11,249 nucleotides of DNA, taken from assembly GCA_947464515.1 (NCBI GenBank), contig CANHXF010000027.1:1-11249 (forward strand), written 5' to 3'. The notes under the pieces were generated by a model. That model made no database searches and was not told where the DNA came from. It saw only the letters and a list, made by a program, of their open reading frames with translations. Made by a program: the position numbers and the translations under genes. This document shows, one piece after another, positions 1-6,957 of this stretch; the first letter of the stretch is position 1, and the number at the start of each line of letters is the position of its first letter. The DNA is from Flavobacteriales bacterium (GTDB taxonomy: Bacteria > Bacteroidota > Bacteroidia > NS11-12g > UBA955).

Positions 1-1
1 T

Positions 2-682
2 AATGCCCTAGCCGTATCGGCACAAGTCAATCTGAATCCTTGGGTAGAAAATGGAAATGCATACATTCAAGACATCTCCTCGCAAACTGCCATGAATTGG
101 TCAAACCAACCGATGGCCGCTTTTTGCCATGCCAACAGCGCCGTTTGGGATTGTTGTTCTGGTGCGGGTGGAAAATCGATATCTTTATTACAGCAATTCC
201 CAACAACCAACCTCACCTGCTCTGATGTGAGATCCAATATCTTAGACAATCTCAAAGACCGATTTCAATTGCTTGGACTTAAAAAGCCCACTGTATTTAC
301 AGTATCACTAAACGGATATCTAGATAATAGCAACAGTAAAAACCCAAATCAAACATACAATGTAATCCTCGCCGATGTCCCTTGCACCGGTAGCGGCACC
401 TGGCGTAGAAACCCAGAAAACATTCACTTTTTCGACTCACAGACCATTGAAACGTTTGCGGAAAAACAGTTGAGCATCATCCAAAACGTAGTGCCAAGCC
501 TGGCAATCGGTGGATATCTCGTTTATCTAACCTGTTCTGTGTTTGCCGCAGAAAATGAAGATAACATCAAGCAAATATTGGATACACACCCAAATTTACA
601 ATTAGTCTCAGAAGAATTTTGTGGGGGAATTGACCTCCAGGGCGACTTTATTTATCGCAGTGTAATACAAAAAGTGAATTAA
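2..682 (+). CDS. RsmB/NOP-family rRNA cytosine-C5 methyltransferase, 5' end missing
   Basis: The reading frame is open from the first bases of the window, so this is the C-terminal part (about 226 residues) of a gene that begins upstream; the ATG at 92 is internal, because conserved family sequence (a VQDxSSQ-like YIQDISSQ) precedes it. The class I SAM-binding motif DCCSGAGGKS is at about 149-178. Motif IV, ADVPCTGSGTWRRNPE, carries the first conserved cysteine (codon 383-385), and motif VI, YLTCSVFAAENED, carries the second (codon 533-535). In the RsmB family the motif VI cysteine attacks the target cytosine and the motif IV cysteine helps release the product. The likely role is S-adenosylmethionine-dependent m5C methylation of ribosomal RNA in the cytoplasm; the exact target base cannot be read from this part. 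Its TAA stop overlaps the fabH stop on the other strand. Confidence 0.9.
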   Translation, partial: NALAVSAQVNLNPWVENGNAYIQDISSQTAMNWSNQPMAAFCHANSAVWDCCSGAGGKSISLLQQFPTTNLTCSDVRSNILDNLKDRFQLLGLKKPTVFTVSLNGYLDNSNSKNPNQTYNVILADVPCTGSGTWRRNPENIHFFDSQTIETFAEKQLSIIQNVVPSLAIGGYLVYLTCSVFAAENEDNIKQILDTHPNLQLVSEEFCGGIDLQGDFIYRSVIQKVN

Positions 683-1674
683 TTGGTATCGTAAGCCCAT
701 TTAAGGTAAATACTACCCCAAGTAAAGCCACCACCAAAACTACTAAGGATTAGATTATCGCCTTTTTTCAATTGCTTTTCCCATTCCCATAAGCACAAAG
801 GCAAAGTTCCTGAAGTGGTATTGCCATACTTCTGGATATTAATCATCACTTTGTTCTTGTCCAAGCCCATGCGATCTGCTGTTGCATCAATGATTCGCAA
901 ATTGGCTTGGTGAGGTACCAACCATGCGATATCATCCGCCGAAAGGTTGTTTCTCTCCATGATTTCAAAACTCACGTCAGCCATACGAGTTACAGCAAAC
1001 TTGAATACCGTTTTGCCCTCTTGATAGGCATAATGCAAGCGTTGGTCGATGGTTTCATGACTCGGTGGCAACATTGAACCACCTGCTTTTTGAATTAAAA
1101 AATCACGTCCACTTCCATCCACCCGCGTAATTGAATCTTGTATACCCATTCCATCGGTGGAAGGTTCTAACAAAACACAACCCGCTCCATCACCAAACAA
1201 CACACAGGTATTGCGATCTGTATAGTCGGTAATGGCACTCATTTTATCAGCACCCACAACCAAAACTTTTTTGTGAGTACCTGTTTCGATAAATTTCGAT
1301 CCTGTTACTAAGGCAAATAAGAAACCACTACAAGCCGCATTGACATCATAGCCCCATGCGTTAACAGCTCCAATTTTATCTGCTATTATATTGGCAGTAG
1401 CGGGAAAAATATGATCCCCGGTAACCGTGCCACAAATAATCATATCAATTTCAGAAGGTTCTATTCCCCTCTTGGCCAACATGGGTAAAATCGCTCCTAC
1501 AGCCAAATCAGACGTCGCTTTTCCAGGTTCATCCAAAATATGACGTTCCGTGATACCAGTTCTTGAACGAATCCATTCATCGTTGGTATCAACCATTTTT
1601 TCTAAATCCGCGTTGGTAAGAATCTTGGGGGGAACATATCCACCCACCGCAGTGATGGCAGCTGTAATTTTCAT
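679..1674 (-). CDS. fabH: beta-ketoacyl-ACP synthase III (FabH)
   Basis: This 331-residue protein has the usual length of KAS III. It condenses an acyl-CoA primer with malonyl-ACP to start type II fatty acid synthesis in the cytoplasm. The catalytic triad is visible: Cys115 in NAACSGF, His255 in VPHQANLR and Asn285 in YGNTTSGT. The family's C-terminal SSFGGGFTWG is at 311-320. It is the last gene of the yceD-rpmF-plsX-fabH operon and starts 3 bases after the plsX stop, which suggests translational coupling; no Shine-Dalgarno is seen. Its stop overlaps that of the convergent methyltransferase gene, so no terminator fits between them. The primer preference (acetyl or branched-chain) cannot be decided from motifs alone. 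Confidence 0.96.
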   Translation of the reverse strand: MKITAAITAVGGYVPPKILTNADLEKMVDTNDEWIRSRTGITERHILDEPGKATSDLAVGAILPMLAKRGIEPSEIDMIICGTVTGDHIFPATANIIADKIGAVNAWGYDVNAACSGFLFALVTGSKFIETGTHKKVLVVGADKMSAITDYTDRNTCVLFGDGAGCVLLEPSTDGMGIQDSITRVDGSGRDFLIQKAGGSMLPPSHETIDQRLHYAYQEGKTVFKFAVTRMADVSFEIMERNNLSADDIAWLVPHQANLRIIDATADRMGLDKNKVMINIQKYGNTTSGTLPLCLWEWEKQLKKGDNLILSSFGGGFTWGSIYLKWAYDTN

Positions 1675-1677
1675 AAA

Positions 1678-2646
1678 TTAACTGGTTGTCTCTATTTGCG
1701 CAGCATTAAATCGGCTCATCGCCTTTTGAATTTTACTTGTCAATTGCGTTTCAACCGCATCCTGCGCCAACTCTATCATCTTAAAGAAAGTCTCAGACTT
1801 GGTAATGCCATGACCCACGATCACGGGTGCATTGACACCTAAAACCAAACTTCCACCGTAGTGTTTGAAATTAAATTGATCTAAATAATCGTCTTGTACG
1901 CCACGTTTCACCAAGCGATAATACATGCCTTCGCATACTTTGATGATCACATTGCCACTAAAGCCATCACAAACCACAACATCGGCGAGATCACCAAAAA
2001 TATCGCGACCTTCCACATTCCCAACAAAATTAATTCCTTGGGTTTGAGCCAATAATTGATGCGTTGCTTTGGTTAACAGGTTTCCCTTTTCACTTTCTTC
2101 TCCAATGTTCAAAAGACCCACTTTTGGTGAGTCAACTTTGTACAACATGGAATAAAGCAAGTTACCTAGGAGTGCGAACTTTTCTAAATGTTCTGGTTTA
2201 CAATCGGCATTCGCACCGACATCCAACAAAAGACCAGGGTTCATATTGACACGGGGAATAGCAGCAGTTAAGCAGGGCCTGTCGCATCCGTCTACCAATT
2301 TCAAATATTGAATAGAACCAACCAACATAGCACCCGTATTACCGGCACTAATAAATGCATCAATTTTACCTTGAGCTAAATGCAAGAAACCTTGCGCGAT
2401 ACTAGAATTGGGTTTTGAAACCAAGGCTTTAACCGGGTGATCTGCCATTTCAATGACATCCGGCGTATCAATAATAGTAAAAATCTTGGAATCGATACCT
2501 TCACTCTCACATACACGCAAAACATCGTCGTTAGAACCAAAAAGAACTAGTTCTACGCCGTTCAACTCCTTTGCGGCCAATGAGGCACCTTTGACGGCTT
2601 CTAATGGGGCGTAATCCCCACCCATGGCGTCAATACCGATTCTCAT
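1678..2646 (-). CDS. plsX: phosphate acyltransferase PlsX
   Basis: PlsX converts acyl-ACP and phosphate into acyl-phosphate, the acyl donor that PlsY uses to make lysophosphatidic acid, the first step of phospholipid synthesis. It is a peripheral membrane enzyme. The 322-residue protein shows the family signatures in order: IDAMGGDYAP at 5-14, ISAGNTGAML at 99-108, LLDVGANADC at 140-149, LNIGEESEKGN at 179-189, VGNVEGRDIF at 208-217, VCDGFSGNVIIK at 225-236 and a glycine-rich GGSLVLGVNAPVIVGHG near 264-280. The start lies one base after the rpmF stop, and fabH follows after 3 bases. This order is one of the most conserved bacterial gene neighbourhoods, so the assignment is secure. Confidence 0.96.
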   Translation of the reverse strand: MRIGIDAMGGDYAPLEAVKGASLAAKELNGVELVLFGSNDDVLRVCESEGIDSKIFTIIDTPDVIEMADHPVKALVSKPNSSIAQGFLHLAQGKIDAFISAGNTGAMLVGSIQYLKLVDGCDRPCLTAAIPRVNMNPGLLLDVGANADCKPEHLEKFALLGNLLYSMLYKVDSPKVGLLNIGEESEKGNLLTKATHQLLAQTQGINFVGNVEGRDIFGDLADVVVCDGFSGNVIIKVCEGMYYRLVKRGVQDDYLDQFNFKHYGGSLVLGVNAPVIVGHGITKSETFFKMIELAQDAVETQLTSKIQKAMSRFNAAQIETTS

Positions 2647-2647
2647 T

Positions 2648-2833
2648 TTAGCTATCGTTGCGACCCTTCATTACCTTCTGGCCGCGGTACATTCCTGTTT
2701 CGAGATTTACACGATGGTACAATGAAACATCACCAGTTACTGGATCAGCGATCATTGGACGGACTTCAATTTTGTCATGAGTACGACGTTTGTCGCGACG
2801 GGTTTTGGATATTTTTCGTTTAGGATGTGCCAT
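2648..2833 (-). CDS. rpmF: 50S ribosomal protein L32, cysteine-free form
   Basis: This is a 61-residue basic protein opening with MAHPKRKISKTRRDKRRTH, the diagnostic L32 N-terminus, which threads into 23S rRNA. Many L32 proteins carry two CxxC pairs that bind zinc. This one has no cysteine at all: the region where the zinc knuckle would sit reads PMIADPVTGDVSLYHRVN. Loss of the zinc ligands is known in flavobacterial L32, so this agrees with the proposed lineage rather than showing damage. It lies between yceD (8 bases upstream) and plsX (1 base downstream). A short AAGG stands only 2 bases before the ATG, too close to act as a normal ribosome binding site. Confidence 0.95.
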   Translation of the reverse strand: MAHPKRKISKTRRDKRRTHDKIEVRPMIADPVTGDVSLYHRVNLETGMYRGQKVMKGRNDS

Positions 2834-2841
2834 TTCCTTGG

Positions 2842-3384
2842 TTATTTGTTTTTTAGTTGTTTCAATTTCTCCCAGCGAGCATCCACAACTTCATCCGTTG
2901 TTTCTCCGCTGAGCGTATTTAGTTTCTGAATCATTGCCTGGTCACAGGGCTTAATCTCCAAATCATCGCAATTCCTAATCATAGGTAAAGCCAATAGACT
3001 TGTTTCATAAACGGGGCGAGCGATACTCAATTCGAAATCATGCGGACGTAAGTAGATTAACTCTACTCCCTCATCTTCGTGATCTACATCCACAGTTTCA
3101 TGACTATCCAATTTAACGATCAACAAATATTTCGTTTCAATCCCCAAAGGGATATCCACCAAACACCGGTGACAATCAACTGTCATGCTACCATGTATGT
3201 CGATGTGACAATGCATCCAGTTAACGTTTTTGTCAACCAAGACTTCCACTTCCACATCGGCTTTATGTACCTCAGCACTCCCCAATTCTTCAAAGAACGT
3301 TTCGTCAACTCGGAAGTTAAACGCGTGTTTGCCATCTTTTAATTTGACAAACTCAATGATTAGATCTTCCGCTTTATCGAACAT
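2842..3384 (-). CDS. YceD/DUF177 family protein
   Basis: This 180-residue protein is encoded directly upstream of rpmF, as members of this family usually are; in other bacteria YceD is linked to 23S rRNA maturation. Visible hallmarks are the N-terminal LKDGKHAFNFRVDETFF (15-31), the pair C71 and C74 in VDCHRCLVDI, an acidic segment at about 94-106 and the C-terminal VDARWEKLKQLK, which matches the family's usual DPRWxxLxxL ending. I chose the ATG at 3384. An ATG at 3480 in the same frame would add 32 hydrophobic residues unlike the family, and that extension is crossed by a good promoter (3403-3433) and begins beside a terminator. It heads the yceD-rpmF-plsX-fabH operon with a leader of only about 12-14 bases and no Shine-Dalgarno. 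Confidence 0.88.
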   Translation of the reverse strand: MFDKAEDLIIEFVKLKDGKHAFNFRVDETFFEELGSAEVHKADVEVEVLVDKNVNWMHCHIDIHGSMTVDCHRCLVDIPLGIETKYLLIVKLDSHETVDVDHEDEGVELIYLRPHDFELSIARPVYETSLLALPMIRNCDDLEIKPCDQAMIQKLNTLSGETTDEVVDARWEKLKQLKNK

Positions 3385-3402
3385 CGTTACTAAAACGAAC
3401 GG

Positions 3403-3433
3403 CAAAAATACGAAATATTCTAGGAAAATCAAA
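3403..3433 (-). promoter_or_regulatory. Bacteroidota-type promoter of the yceD-rpmF-plsX-fabH operon
   Basis: Read on the minus strand, a -33 element TTTG (3430-3433) is followed by a 19-base spacer and a -7 element TATTTTTG (3403-3410), a full match to the TANNTTTG consensus known from Bacteroides and Flavobacterium. Transcription would begin near 3396-3398, giving a very short leader before the ATG at 3384. The terminator at 3479-3511 separates it from the T9SS operon. The spacing and -7 sequence are the same as those found upstream of gldK. Confidence 0.75.
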
Positions 3434-3478
3434 GGAATCCTAGGAATAAATTCAAATGATTGCCATTTAGGATAGGAC

Positions 3479-3511
3479 AAAAAAAATCCCGAAGTTGCCT
3501 TCGGGATTTTT
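3479..3511 (-). terminator. Intrinsic terminator after gldN, possibly bidirectional
   Basis: A perfect 13-bp stem (3482-3494 with 3499-3511) has a 4-base TTGC loop and a core of TCCCGAAG/CTTCGGGA. On the minus strand it is followed by eight T residues, the classic form of a rho-independent terminator, 21 bases beyond the gldN stop. On the plus strand there are five T residues after the core, so it might also stop transcription running the other way. It ends the gldKLMN transcript before the yceD promoter. Confidence 0.93.
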
Positions 3512-3531
3512 AAAATATCAATTATGTAAGA

Positions 3532-4518
3532 TTAATACTCCCACAAATCATGCTCAAAGATGAACAAGTCGTTTTTGATTTCTTCTGCACGAAGCAATGA
3601 AGCCAAACCATCTTGCTTAAACTCAGGCTTTTGGGTAATGTATCTATCATCCCACTCAGATGTCTTCACGATATAACTATCGAATAAACGGTGGTGATTG
3701 ATATGCTGATCCCAATTCAAACGCATAGCATCATTGTATCTATTGAATACTTCTGATTTAGCCAATGTAGGGCGACAATCATCCATTTTCAACCAGAAAG
3801 GTTTCACATCATAAGACTGACCCATGATCATTTTAGGCTGGATTGGAGCGATACCAATGATAATCGGCTTCAACTCACCATGCTTATAATCAAAAACCCA
3901 ATCTTCCATGATTTCAAACTTCTGAATCAAATCCCAGCTAAAATATTCAGGGAAAGACGTATCAACCAAATCCGTAGGATCATCAGATCCTGGACGTTGC
4001 TTTGAAGTTGTGATGATTTCTGAAGTAGTACGAATAATGTCTTCTGGTGTCATGATACGGTTAAAAGAATCCGTAGCATAAGCACGCAACAAGCCTTTGG
4101 TTCCAAATTCCCAGAACACTTGAGAAATAGGATTCTTAGGCCATGTCCAAGAACGATTCATCTTTTGACGCAAATCAATCACACGCCATACACGCTTACG
4201 GAATTTAACATCCGCGTTACGCAAATATGGACGAGGCATAACAACACCTTGCAAATTGCGAATGTTGGTATCCTGATTCACATATTCTGGCTCATAATGA
4301 GGAACCGTTGGGTCATCGTAGTGTGTTCCAATTGTAGGAATCACAATTTCAACATCCTTTTTTGGCTCACCAGTTGCTTCCGAAGGAGCTGGTGCTGATG
4401 GTGGTGTTTTACCACCTTTAGCTGCAGGTTCTGGTGTAGAACCCCAACCGCCACCCCAGTCTTGCGCTTGCAATCCGGCTGCCGTGAATAATGCGAGTGT
4501 GAATAAAATGCGTTTCAT
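3532..4518 (-). CDS. gldN: Gliding motility / T9SS protein GldN (PorN)
   Basis: GldN is a periplasmic T9SS core protein that joins the lipoprotein GldK in a ring-like assembly under the outer membrane. The 328-residue precursor begins with a signal peptide (MKRILFTLALFTAAGLQA, cut before Gln19), then a low-complexity linker rich in Gly, Pro and Ala (about 21-55). The conserved body follows: KRVWRVIDLRQKMNRSWTWP (108-127), FGTKGLLRAYATDSFNRIMTPED, and EDWVFDYKHGELKPIIIGIAPIQP, all typical of the family. It is the last gene of the operon, 11 bases after gldM, and is followed by a strong terminator. The start is the only sensible ATG that yields a signal peptide. A short A-rich stretch, not a Shine-Dalgarno, precedes it. 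Confidence 0.93.
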   Translation of the reverse strand: MKRILFTLALFTAAGLQAQDWGGGWGSTPEPAAKGGKTPPSAPAPSEATGEPKKDVEIVIPTIGTHYDDPTVPHYEPEYVNQDTNIRNLQGVVMPRPYLRNADVKFRKRVWRVIDLRQKMNRSWTWPKNPISQVFWEFGTKGLLRAYATDSFNRIMTPEDIIRTTSEIITTSKQRPGSDDPTDLVDTSFPEYFSWDLIQKFEIMEDWVFDYKHGELKPIIIGIAPIQPKMIMGQSYDVKPFWLKMDDCRPTLAKSEVFNRYNDAMRLNWDQHINHHRLFDSYIVKTSEWDDRYITQKPEFKQDGLASLLRAEEIKNDLFIFEHDLWEY

Positions 4519-4529
4519 AGTTTTTTCTA

Positions 4530-6191
4530 TTATTGAACTGCGCCACCCACGTTATCCAAGAATTTCGGGGTTTTGTCTGGTCCGATTACTTTAATTTGGT
4601 CAAACTGAATCAAATCACCAGGTCCTAACATTTTCAAGAATGTTGAAATAGGTGACAACGATGCACCGTTAGCCGTCATGATTTTTGGTCCATTGGTACG
4701 ACGTCCGATACATGTAAAACGATAAGACAATACATCGTATTTAACACCATCATAAACGAAGTTATCCAAAGCAGCAACTGCATTCGCTTGAACTTTCAAA
4801 GCCGACAAAGAAATAGGTCCGCTGAATCCAACACTACCCGCTTTAAATACAGGACGAGGAACGTTACGGATTTTGAATTTCTTATCTCCCATTGAAACGG
4901 TACGTCCATCAGGCAACTTTGCAGTTACTTTGATCAAACACTCATTACCATTACGAACAGGAACCAATGCATTGAACTGACCTGGTTTTGCAGGGCGTAA
5001 ATTCACGCCACCACCTACGGCAGTTACACTCACATTCTTAGGATCAACACCACCCACAGATACAGAAATTGGGTTAGGTAAACCAACATACAATACATTC
5101 AACTCATCGGCAGAAATCGCTGCTTGAGGAGCAAATACACTATACTCAGCTTCCGTTTCGTAGTTGTCAGATCCACCACCATTAGGCTTAGGAACCTGAA
5201 TACCTACTTTGTATTTCTGAGAACCAGGAGATGAGCTCGTTACTTTGTATTTACCAACACCATCAACCACTTCAATTGGACGACCGTTAACAGTCACAAC
5301 CATTTGAGCCTTAGAATTATAAGCAGCTAACAAAATGTTCGCTTCATACGTTTGGTTTGTCAATACAGCTGAAGTAGATGAAGAAACAACAGGAATCAAT
5401 TTGTCGAACTTGTAATCTGCAGCATTCACAGATTCAGCCAAGGCTTGCATAACTTCTGCTTCCATTGAACGAGAATCGTTTTCTACCTTACTCAACATGG
5501 CAAATACACCAGCCAAAGGAGAATGCTCAAGATACATTGATACCCAAGTTTGCTCTGTTCCGCTAGAATTGGTCGTATTGTTGGCATACAAAGAAGTTTT
5601 TTCTTCAATTGCCTTCATACGGTCCATCAACATTTTCTTTGTTTCAGGAGAGGCAGCCAAAATAGGGTCGTTTGATGCTTTCTTCATAACATTCAACATC
5701 TCGATACGAGCCTTGTTGATTGCGTCTTGAAGTTCAGAACCATTTTTACCCTCATTCTCTTTCATGAAATAGTTACCATGAACTTCCATGTTATCACCTT
5801 GTGCCAATTCAGCAACACCACCTTTCACCAACATGGCTTCAGGCTCTTGCTTACGACCCATTTTAGGATCTTTCTGGTCACCAGAACGAAGCAACAATTC
5901 ATTTTTGATACCATTCAAACGATCAATCAAAGCTTTGCTCAAACCTTGCACTTGATTACAGTATGAAACTGCAGCAGCAGCAGCTTTGTTTTCAGCGGCA
6001 GTTTTTACCAATGAACCCAATACTGCACTGTTCTTTTGAACGATGTTTTTTGTAGAATTATCCAAAGAATTTTCAATCAAGTTAAATGCCTTGATGATTT
6101 CTTTAGATACGTTAAGTGCCAAAAGCGCTGTCAACACGAGGTACATCATGTTGATCATCTTCTGACGTGCGGATACTTTACCACCTGCCAT
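4530..6191 (-). CDS. gldM: Gliding motility / T9SS motor protein GldM (PorM)
   Basis: GldM is the inner-membrane protein that pairs with GldL in the proton-driven T9SS motor and extends through the periplasm to GldK/GldN. The 553-residue protein opens with the family signature MAGGKVSARQKMINMMYLVL, and a single transmembrane helix spans about 13-29; the rest is periplasmic. Arg9, which contacts the key GldL glutamate in the Flavobacterium motor structure, and Glu31 at the end of the helix are both present. The remainder fits the known helical first domain (with an AAAAA run near residue 70) followed by beta-rich domains. It is somewhat longer than the roughly 515 residues of well-studied homologues. 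The gene starts 39 bases after gldL and has the only canonical Shine-Dalgarno in the window (AAGGAG at 6201-6206). Confidence 0.96.
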   Translation of the reverse strand: MAGGKVSARQKMINMMYLVLTALLALNVSKEIIKAFNLIENSLDNSTKNIVQKNSAVLGSLVKTAAENKAAAAAVSYCNQVQGLSKALIDRLNGIKNELLLRSGDQKDPKMGRKQEPEAMLVKGGVAELAQGDNMEVHGNYFMKENEGKNGSELQDAINKARIEMLNVMKKASNDPILAASPETKKMLMDRMKAIEEKTSLYANNTTNSSGTEQTWVSMYLEHSPLAGVFAMLSKVENDSRSMEAEVMQALAESVNAADYKFDKLIPVVSSSTSAVLTNQTYEANILLAAYNSKAQMVVTVNGRPIEVVDGVGKYKVTSSSPGSQKYKVGIQVPKPNGGGSDNYETEAEYSVFAPQAAISADELNVLYVGLPNPISVSVGGVDPKNVSVTAVGGGVNLRPAKPGQFNALVPVRNGNECLIKVTAKLPDGRTVSMGDKKFKIRNVPRPVFKAGSVGFSGPISLSALKVQANAVAALDNFVYDGVKYDVLSYRFTCIGRRTNGPKIMTANGASLSPISTFLKMLGPGDLIQFDQIKVIGPDKTPKFLDNVGGAVQ

Positions 6192-6200
6192 TATCTATAT

Positions 6201-6206
6201 CTCCTT
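6201..6206 (-). promoter_or_regulatory. Strong Shine-Dalgarno (AAGGAG) before gldM
   Basis: On the minus strand AAGGAG lies 9 bases before the gldM ATG, within an A-rich, probably unstructured 39-base gap. It fixes the start at 6191. None of the other genes here has a comparable site, in keeping with the weak use of Shine-Dalgarno sequences in Bacteroidota. Confidence 0.75.
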
Positions 6207-6230
6207 TTTAAATTGGGTTAGATAAATGGA

Positions 6231-6896
6231 TTAGGCTTTGCTAGCGCCCATAGCGCTCAACATATTACCGTAGATAGAATTCAAATTGCTCAAATTGCGA
6301 TTCAACTTAGACAACTCACCAGCAAACTCAGCAGTAGCTGCTTCAGTTGAATTGATGTTCGTCAAAGCACCCTGCAAACCTGCAGAGAAATTACCCATTG
6401 AATCAGATACCATTGCAGTACTATCTGCAATTGAATTCATGTTTTTTGCCGCTTTTGAAGCACTTTCTGCATACTCAGTTGTAGCAACTGCAGCATTTGA
6501 CAAAGTACCCATATCTTTTACGTTATTGCTCAAAGACGACAAACCATTGCCTAAGCTTTCGATCAATTCTGGACCAATCTTCGCTTGAGCCAACATATTA
6601 TCTAATTGCTGAGTAACAGTTCCACTTGAAGACTTCTTTTTTGATTCAGTTGGGTCACCACCAGCCAATTCAGGATATACTAAAGACCAATCTGGATCCA
6701 TATGCACAGGTTCGAAAGAAGAAATTACGAAAATCGCGGCTTCTGTCAAAAGACCCACCGACAACATAATGTCTGCACCTTTCAAGTGCAAAATTTTAAA
6801 CAATGCTCCCACGATTACTACCGCAGCACCCATACCATAAACGAAGTTCATAGTAGTTTTAAACTTTTTTGTCTCAAAGAAACTCTTGTTGCTCAT
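6231..6896 (-). CDS. gldL: Gliding motility / T9SS motor protein GldL (PorL)
   Basis: GldL forms the pentameric inner-membrane stator-like part of the T9SS motor and uses proton flow to drive GldM. The 221-residue protein has two N-terminal membrane helices (about 17-36 and 42-60) joined by a short loop, followed by a long cytoplasmic tail rich in Ala, Ser and Asn and probably helical, ending in YGNMLSAMGASKA. The polar residues in the membrane that matter in Flavobacterium GldL (Tyr13, Lys27, His30, Glu49 there) line up with Tyr20, Lys34, His37 and Glu52 here. The loop between the helices is about 4 residues shorter than in Flavobacterium. The gene lies 61 bases after gldK and 39 bases before gldM; no promoter motif is seen in either gap, so it is likely expressed from the gldK promoter. 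Confidence 0.95.
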   Translation of the reverse strand: MSNKSFFETKKFKTTMNFVYGMGAAVVIVGALFKILHLKGADIMLSVGLLTEAAIFVISSFEPVHMDPDWSLVYPELAGGDPTESKKKSSSGTVTQQLDNMLAQAKIGPELIESLGNGLSSLSNNVKDMGTLSNAAVATTEYAESASKAAKNMNSIADSTAMVSDSMGNFSAGLQGALTNINSTEAATAEFAGELSKLNRNLSNLNSIYGNMLSAMGASKA

Positions 6897-6957
6897 ATTT
6901 ATTTTTGTTATAGTTAGTTGAATGTTTAACGAATCAAATTTGAATTTATTCTAAAAC

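Noticed and set aside
3079..3475. Plus-strand open frames opposite the yceD gene
   Set aside because: Low-complexity translations with no recognisable domain, opposite a conserved gene, promoter and start.
3385..3480. N-terminal extension of the YceD-like protein by 32 hydrophobic residues
   Set aside because: The family normally begins close to the LKDGKH segment, and the extension is crossed by a full-consensus promoter.
6913..6950. Palindromic TCAAATTTGA in the gldK-gldL gap as a terminator or operator
   Set aside because: AT-only core with weak stem and no T-run; likely chance in AT-rich spacer DNA.
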